Shown: positions 61,309 through 64,000 of the stretch, in pieces
Numbering within the stretch: the stretch's first letter is position 1
How the letters are laid out: each line of letters opens with the position of its first letter
Assembly: GCF_000015165.1 (NCBI RefSeq)
Contig: NC_009485.1
Coordinates: 7,211,501-7,275,500, forward strand
Direction: 5' to 3'
Origin: Bradyrhizobium sp. BTAi1
GTDB taxonomy: Bacteria > Pseudomonadota > Alphaproteobacteria > Rhizobiales > Xanthobacteraceae
DNA length: 64,000 nucleotides
Made by a program: the position numbers and the translations under genes
The notes under the pieces: generated by a model
Databases searched by the model: none
Told to the model about the DNA's origin: nothing
The model's input: only the letters and a program-made list of their open reading frames with translations

Positions 61309-61394
61309 TCGTCATGGCCGGGCTTGTCCCGCCATTCACGTCATCCTCCCCCCTCGGACAACGTGGATGCCCGGGACGAGCCCAGGCATGACGG
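61309..61394. repeat. Palindromic intergenic repeat, same family as 43971-44059
   Basis: GTCATGGCCGGGCTTGTCCC then, after the centre, GTGGATGCCCGGGACGAGCC and CAGGCATGAC. Outer and inner arms correspond to those between gap and pgk, including the CCGGG...CCCGG core and the CATGAC termini. Located upstream of the small membrane protein and the ABC exporter end. Confidence 0.72.
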
Positions 61395-61477
61395 CCTAAA
61401 TCATTGTTGGGCGTTCCTGCTGCGCTTGAGCCAATTGGTCAAACGCGATCGCCCTGCTGTGCACGGGAGTGCCGACA

Positions 61478-63337
61478 CTACACGCCTTCGAACTGCAGCC
61501 GCGCCAAACGGGCATAGAGGCCGTTGGCGGCGACCAGCGAGCTGTGGGTGCCCTGCTCGACGATCCGGCCGCGGTCCATGACCAGGATGCGGTCGCAGGA
61601 CAGCACGGTGGCGAGGCGATGCGCGATCACCAAGGTGGTCCGGTCCTTCATCAGGCCTTCGAGCGCGGTTTGCACCAGCGTCTCGCTCTCGGCGTCGAGC
61701 GCCGAGGTCGCCTCGTCAAGGAGCAGCAGCGGCGCATCGCGCAGGATGGCGCGCGCGATTGCAATGCGCTGGCGCTGGCCGCCCGACAGAGTCACGCCGC
61801 GCTCGCCGAGCGGGGTGTCGAAGCCTTCCGGCAGCCGGCGAATGAACTCGCTGGCATGGGCGAGATCGGCCGCGCGCTCGACCTCGGCGTCCGACGCCTC
61901 CGGCCGGCCGAAACGGATGTTCTCGCGCGCGCTCGCCGCAAACACCACGGACTCCTGCGGCACCAGCGCGATGCGCTCGCGCACCTTGCGCGGATCGGCG
62001 GCGCGCACCGGCACGCCGTCGACCGAGATCGCGCCGGAGGCCGGATCGTAGAACCGCAGCAGCAGATGAAACAACGTGCTCTTGCCGGCGCCGGAGGGGC
62101 CGACGATCGCGACCTTCTCGCCGGCGCGGATCGCAAACGAGACATCCTCAAGCACGCGGACATCGCGACGGCTCGGATAGGCGAAGCTGACACGGTCGAA
62201 GCTGATGTCGCCGCGCGCAGGCTCCGGCAAAGCCGCGGGGTGTGCCGGCGCCTTGATGTCCGGTTGGACATGCAGGAGTTCGAACAACCGCTCGGCGGCG
62301 CCGGAGGCGGCCGAGACCTCGCCCCACACCTCCGAGAGCTGGCCGAGCCCCGCGGCCGCGAACGCCGCATAAAGCACGAACTGGCCGAGCCGCCCGGCAC
62401 TGATATTGCCGGTCAGCACGTCATGCGAGCCGACCCAGAGGATCGCGACCACGCTGGAGAACACGATGAAGATGATGATCGCGGTGAGCACGCCGCGGGC
62501 CTGGGTCGAGACCCGCGCCGCCTCATAGGCCTGCTCGACCTCGCCGCCGAACCGCCCTGCCGCCAGCTTTTCGCTGGTATAGGCCTGCACCGTGCGGATG
62601 GCGCCGACCAGTTCGGAGGCATAGGCCGAGGCATCGGCCAGAGTATCCTGGGCGTTGCGCGACAGACGCCGAACCCAGCGGCCGAATGCGACCAGCGGCA
62701 TCACGATCAGCGGGATCGCCAACAGCACGAAGCCGGACAGTTTGGGGCTGGTGAAGACCATCATGCCGGTGGCGCCGACGAACAGCAGCAGATTGCGCAG
62801 CGCGATCGAGACCGAGGCACCGGCCGCCGACTTGATCTGCGTGGTGTCGACGGTGAGCCGCGACACCAGCTCGCCGGACCGCGCCGAATCGAAGAAGGAC
62901 GGCGACAGCGACATCAGATGCGCGAACACGTCGCGGCGGATATCGGCGACGATGCGCTCGCCGATCGTCATCACGAGGTAATAGCGGGCGGCGCTGGCCA
63001 GGGCGAGCACGGCCACCACGGCAATCATGACGCTGAAATAGCTGTTGATCAGCTCGATGCCCTTCGGCGTGAAGCCGAAATCGATCATGCGCCGCACCGC
63101 GACCGGCACTAGCAGGGTGGTCAGCGCGGCGATCGTCAGCGAGATCAGCGCGAGGAGGGCACGGCCGCGATAGCGGGCGATGTAGGGGGCGAGCGCGAGC
63201 AGCGGCCGCAGCTTGGACCGGCGGACCGGGGTCGTGGGCTCGATCAGCGCTTCGACGGCCGCAGCCGCGTCCCCGACCGGGTCCTGCCCTGGAGGAACAA
63301 CGCTCTGCCGCTCGTCCAGCCGTTCCACTGCGCTCAT
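61478..63337 (-). CDS. MsbA-like ABC exporter, fused membrane and ATPase domains
   Basis: Encodes 619 residues from ATG 63337, with AGGTGG upstream (the frame opens at 63493). N-terminal six-helix ABC membrane domain (FFDSARSGELVSRLTVDTTQ, LNLLFVGATG-type loops) and C-terminal ATPase: Walker A VGPSGAGKSTLFHLLLRFYD, Q-loop LVPQESVVF, signature VTLSGGQRQRIAIARAILRD, Walker B LLLLDEATSALD, and VIAHRLATVLSCD. A homodimeric exporter of lipid, peptide or drug type. Divergent from rpmE. Confidence 0.93.
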   Translation of the reverse strand: MSAVERLDERQSVVPPGQDPVGDAAAAVEALIEPTTPVRRSKLRPLLALAPYIARYRGRALLALISLTIAALTTLLVPVAVRRMIDFGFTPKGIELINSYFSVMIAVVAVLALASAARYYLVMTIGERIVADIRRDVFAHLMSLSPSFFDSARSGELVSRLTVDTTQIKSAAGASVSIALRNLLLFVGATGMMVFTSPKLSGFVLLAIPLIVMPLVAFGRWVRRLSRNAQDTLADASAYASELVGAIRTVQAYTSEKLAAGRFGGEVEQAYEAARVSTQARGVLTAIIIFIVFSSVVAILWVGSHDVLTGNISAGRLGQFVLYAAFAAAGLGQLSEVWGEVSAASGAAERLFELLHVQPDIKAPAHPAALPEPARGDISFDRVSFAYPSRRDVRVLEDVSFAIRAGEKVAIVGPSGAGKSTLFHLLLRFYDPASGAISVDGVPVRAADPRKVRERIALVPQESVVFAASARENIRFGRPEASDAEVERAADLAHASEFIRRLPEGFDTPLGERGVTLSGGQRQRIAIARAILRDAPLLLLDEATSALDAESETLVQTALEGLMKDRTTLVIAHRLATVLSCDRILVMDRGRIVEQGTHSSLVAANGLYARLARLQFEGV

Positions 63338-63571
63338 GAGGCCACCTGAGAATTCATCCAATCTGTCGTCGTGATAGGCCCGCCGCACCGACCTTGGCAA
63401 ATCCGGTAATATACCAAGGTGGATGGCGGATCCTGGCTTGTTTCGCGACCTTGGCTTGTTTTGGGCGGGACCTTGGGCTATAGACCGCGCCAATTGTCCC
63501 CCTTCAGTGACGGCAGGATGAGGCGCGACCGCGCCCTGTCATGTCTAACGCATTGCGCCCTAGGATCCGCC

Positions 63572-63799
63572 ATGAAAGCCGACATTCACCCGAATTATCA
63601 TACGATTACCGTCGTGATGACCGACGGCACCGAGTATCAGACCCGTTCGACCTGGGGCAAAGAGGGCGACAAGCTCAACCTCGACATCGACCCGAAGTCG
63701 CATCCGGCCTGGACCGGCGGCACCCAGCAGATCATGGACCGCGGCGGCCGCGTCTCGCGCTTCCAGAAGAAGTTCCAGGGTTTCCTCAAGAAGGATTGA
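63572..63799 (+). CDS. rpmE: 50S ribosomal protein L31
   Basis: Encodes 75 residues from ATG 63572, with TAGGA upstream (the frame opens at 63419). MKADIHPNYHTITVVMTDGT, SHPAWTGGTQQIMDRGGRVS and RFQKKFQGFLKK match L31. It lacks the four zinc cysteines of the classical type, as is usual in alphaproteobacteria (C- type). Followed by a strong terminator. Confidence 0.97.
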   Translation: MKADIHPNYHTITVVMTDGTEYQTRSTWGKEGDKLNLDIDPKSHPAWTGGTQQIMDRGGRVSRFQKKFQGFLKKD

Positions 63800-63846
63800 T
63801 GCAGCGCGCGGGCCTCAAGCGCCCGCAGCACTGGCAGCCTGACAGC

Positions 63847-63877
63847 AAAACGCCCCCGGAAACGGGGGCGTTTTTGT
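63847..63877 (+). terminator. Rho-independent terminator of rpmE
   Basis: AAACGCCCCC then GGAA loop and GGGGGCGTTTTTG: a GC stem followed by a run of five T's, 48 bases after the rpmE stop. The flanking A-run makes it partly bidirectional, so it could also serve the minus-strand gene at 63940. Confidence 0.92.
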
Positions 63878-63939
63878 TGCGCGTGTCGCTGCGGCGGTCC
63901 CGGCGAGCTCGGCCTGCGCCGAGCCCCGGGATTCGAGGC

Positions 63940-64000
63940 TTACTGCTCGAAGGCAGCCTTCAGCCGGTTGAGATGCGGCACCAGCGGATTGCCGATCGCG
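63940..64000 (-). CDS. 3' end of an unidentified gene (runs off the window)
   Basis: The minus strand reads AIGNPLVPHLNRLKAAFEQ and a TAA at 63942-63940. Only these 19 codons are present, too few to name the product. The terminator at 63847-63877 lies just beyond the stop, which supports a real gene end. Confidence 0.55.
   Translation of the reverse strand, partial: AIGNPLVPHLNRLKAAFEQ

Overview
The window is chromosomal DNA from an alphaproteobacterium, most likely Bradyrhizobium or a close Nitrobacteraceae relative. The evidence is high GC throughout, the gene order ruvC-ruvA-ruvB with ybgC and tolQRA nearby, the zapA / 6S RNA / 5-formyl-THF cyclo-ligase neighbourhood, the tkt-gap-pgk-fba carbon cluster, and several short palindromic intergenic repeats of the kinds common in Bradyrhizobium. 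No tRNA, rRNA, CRISPR array or prophage was seen. Long ORFs antisense to real genes are common because of the GC bias and were left out.

Layout. 1-1.3 kb: start of the tol operon (tolA 5' end, tolR, tolQ), minus strand. 1.7-20.5 kb: an accessory block of mostly small stress and detoxification genes. It holds two TetR regulators, an HxlR regulator, several YCII/DGPF proteins (one fused to a glutathione S-transferase), a RibD-type reductase, an SDR, DoxX-PhnB, an ECF42 sigma factor with its DGPF partner, a GhrA-type dehydrogenase, a second GST, and a 1593-residue DUF4011 helicase-nuclease. The block separates tolQ from ybgC, which are normally adjacent. 20.6-25.6 kb: ybgC, a Tat-type metallophosphoesterase, ruvB, a cytidine-deaminase-like gene, ruvA, ruvC and yebC. 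25.8-29.1 kb: two soluble chemoreceptor-like proteins. 29.1-30.8 kb: YmdB phosphoesterase, fau and 6S RNA. 31.3-37.5 kb: a second accessory block (DsrE-like, TAXI binding protein, serine hydrolase-GST pair, an IS element inside a small membrane-protein gene, a SnoaL-like protein) lying between 6S RNA and zapA. 37.7-50.8 kb: zapA, a DUF4164-type gene, then tkt, recQ, gap, pgk, class II and class I aldolases, a ThiE-like protein, a Sel1-repeat protein and an inositol-phosphatase. 50.9-58.1 kb: an outer-membrane protein, an RND efflux pair, a cyclopropane-synthase-like methyltransferase and a DUF1295 protein. 58.3-64 kb: a MotA/MotB-like pair with a GNAT gene, a small membrane protein, an MsbA-like ABC exporter, rpmE with its terminator, and the 3' end of an unidentified gene.

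How the parts work together. The most informative regulatory signals are: a shared TGTCGG-N17-CGTC element upstream of both the ECF42/DGPF operon and the DoxX-PhnB operon; two matching 19-bp operators flanking the first TetR gene; paired 15-bp direct repeats in the HxlR/reductase divergent region; and a perfect 10-bp hairpin that covers the Shine-Dalgarno of the DUF4011 helicase gene. That helicase-nuclease, a plausible single-gene anti-phage protein with apparent translational gating, is the best candidate for an undescribed system. The insertion sequence is a clean recent event: removing it restores a 67-codon reading frame.
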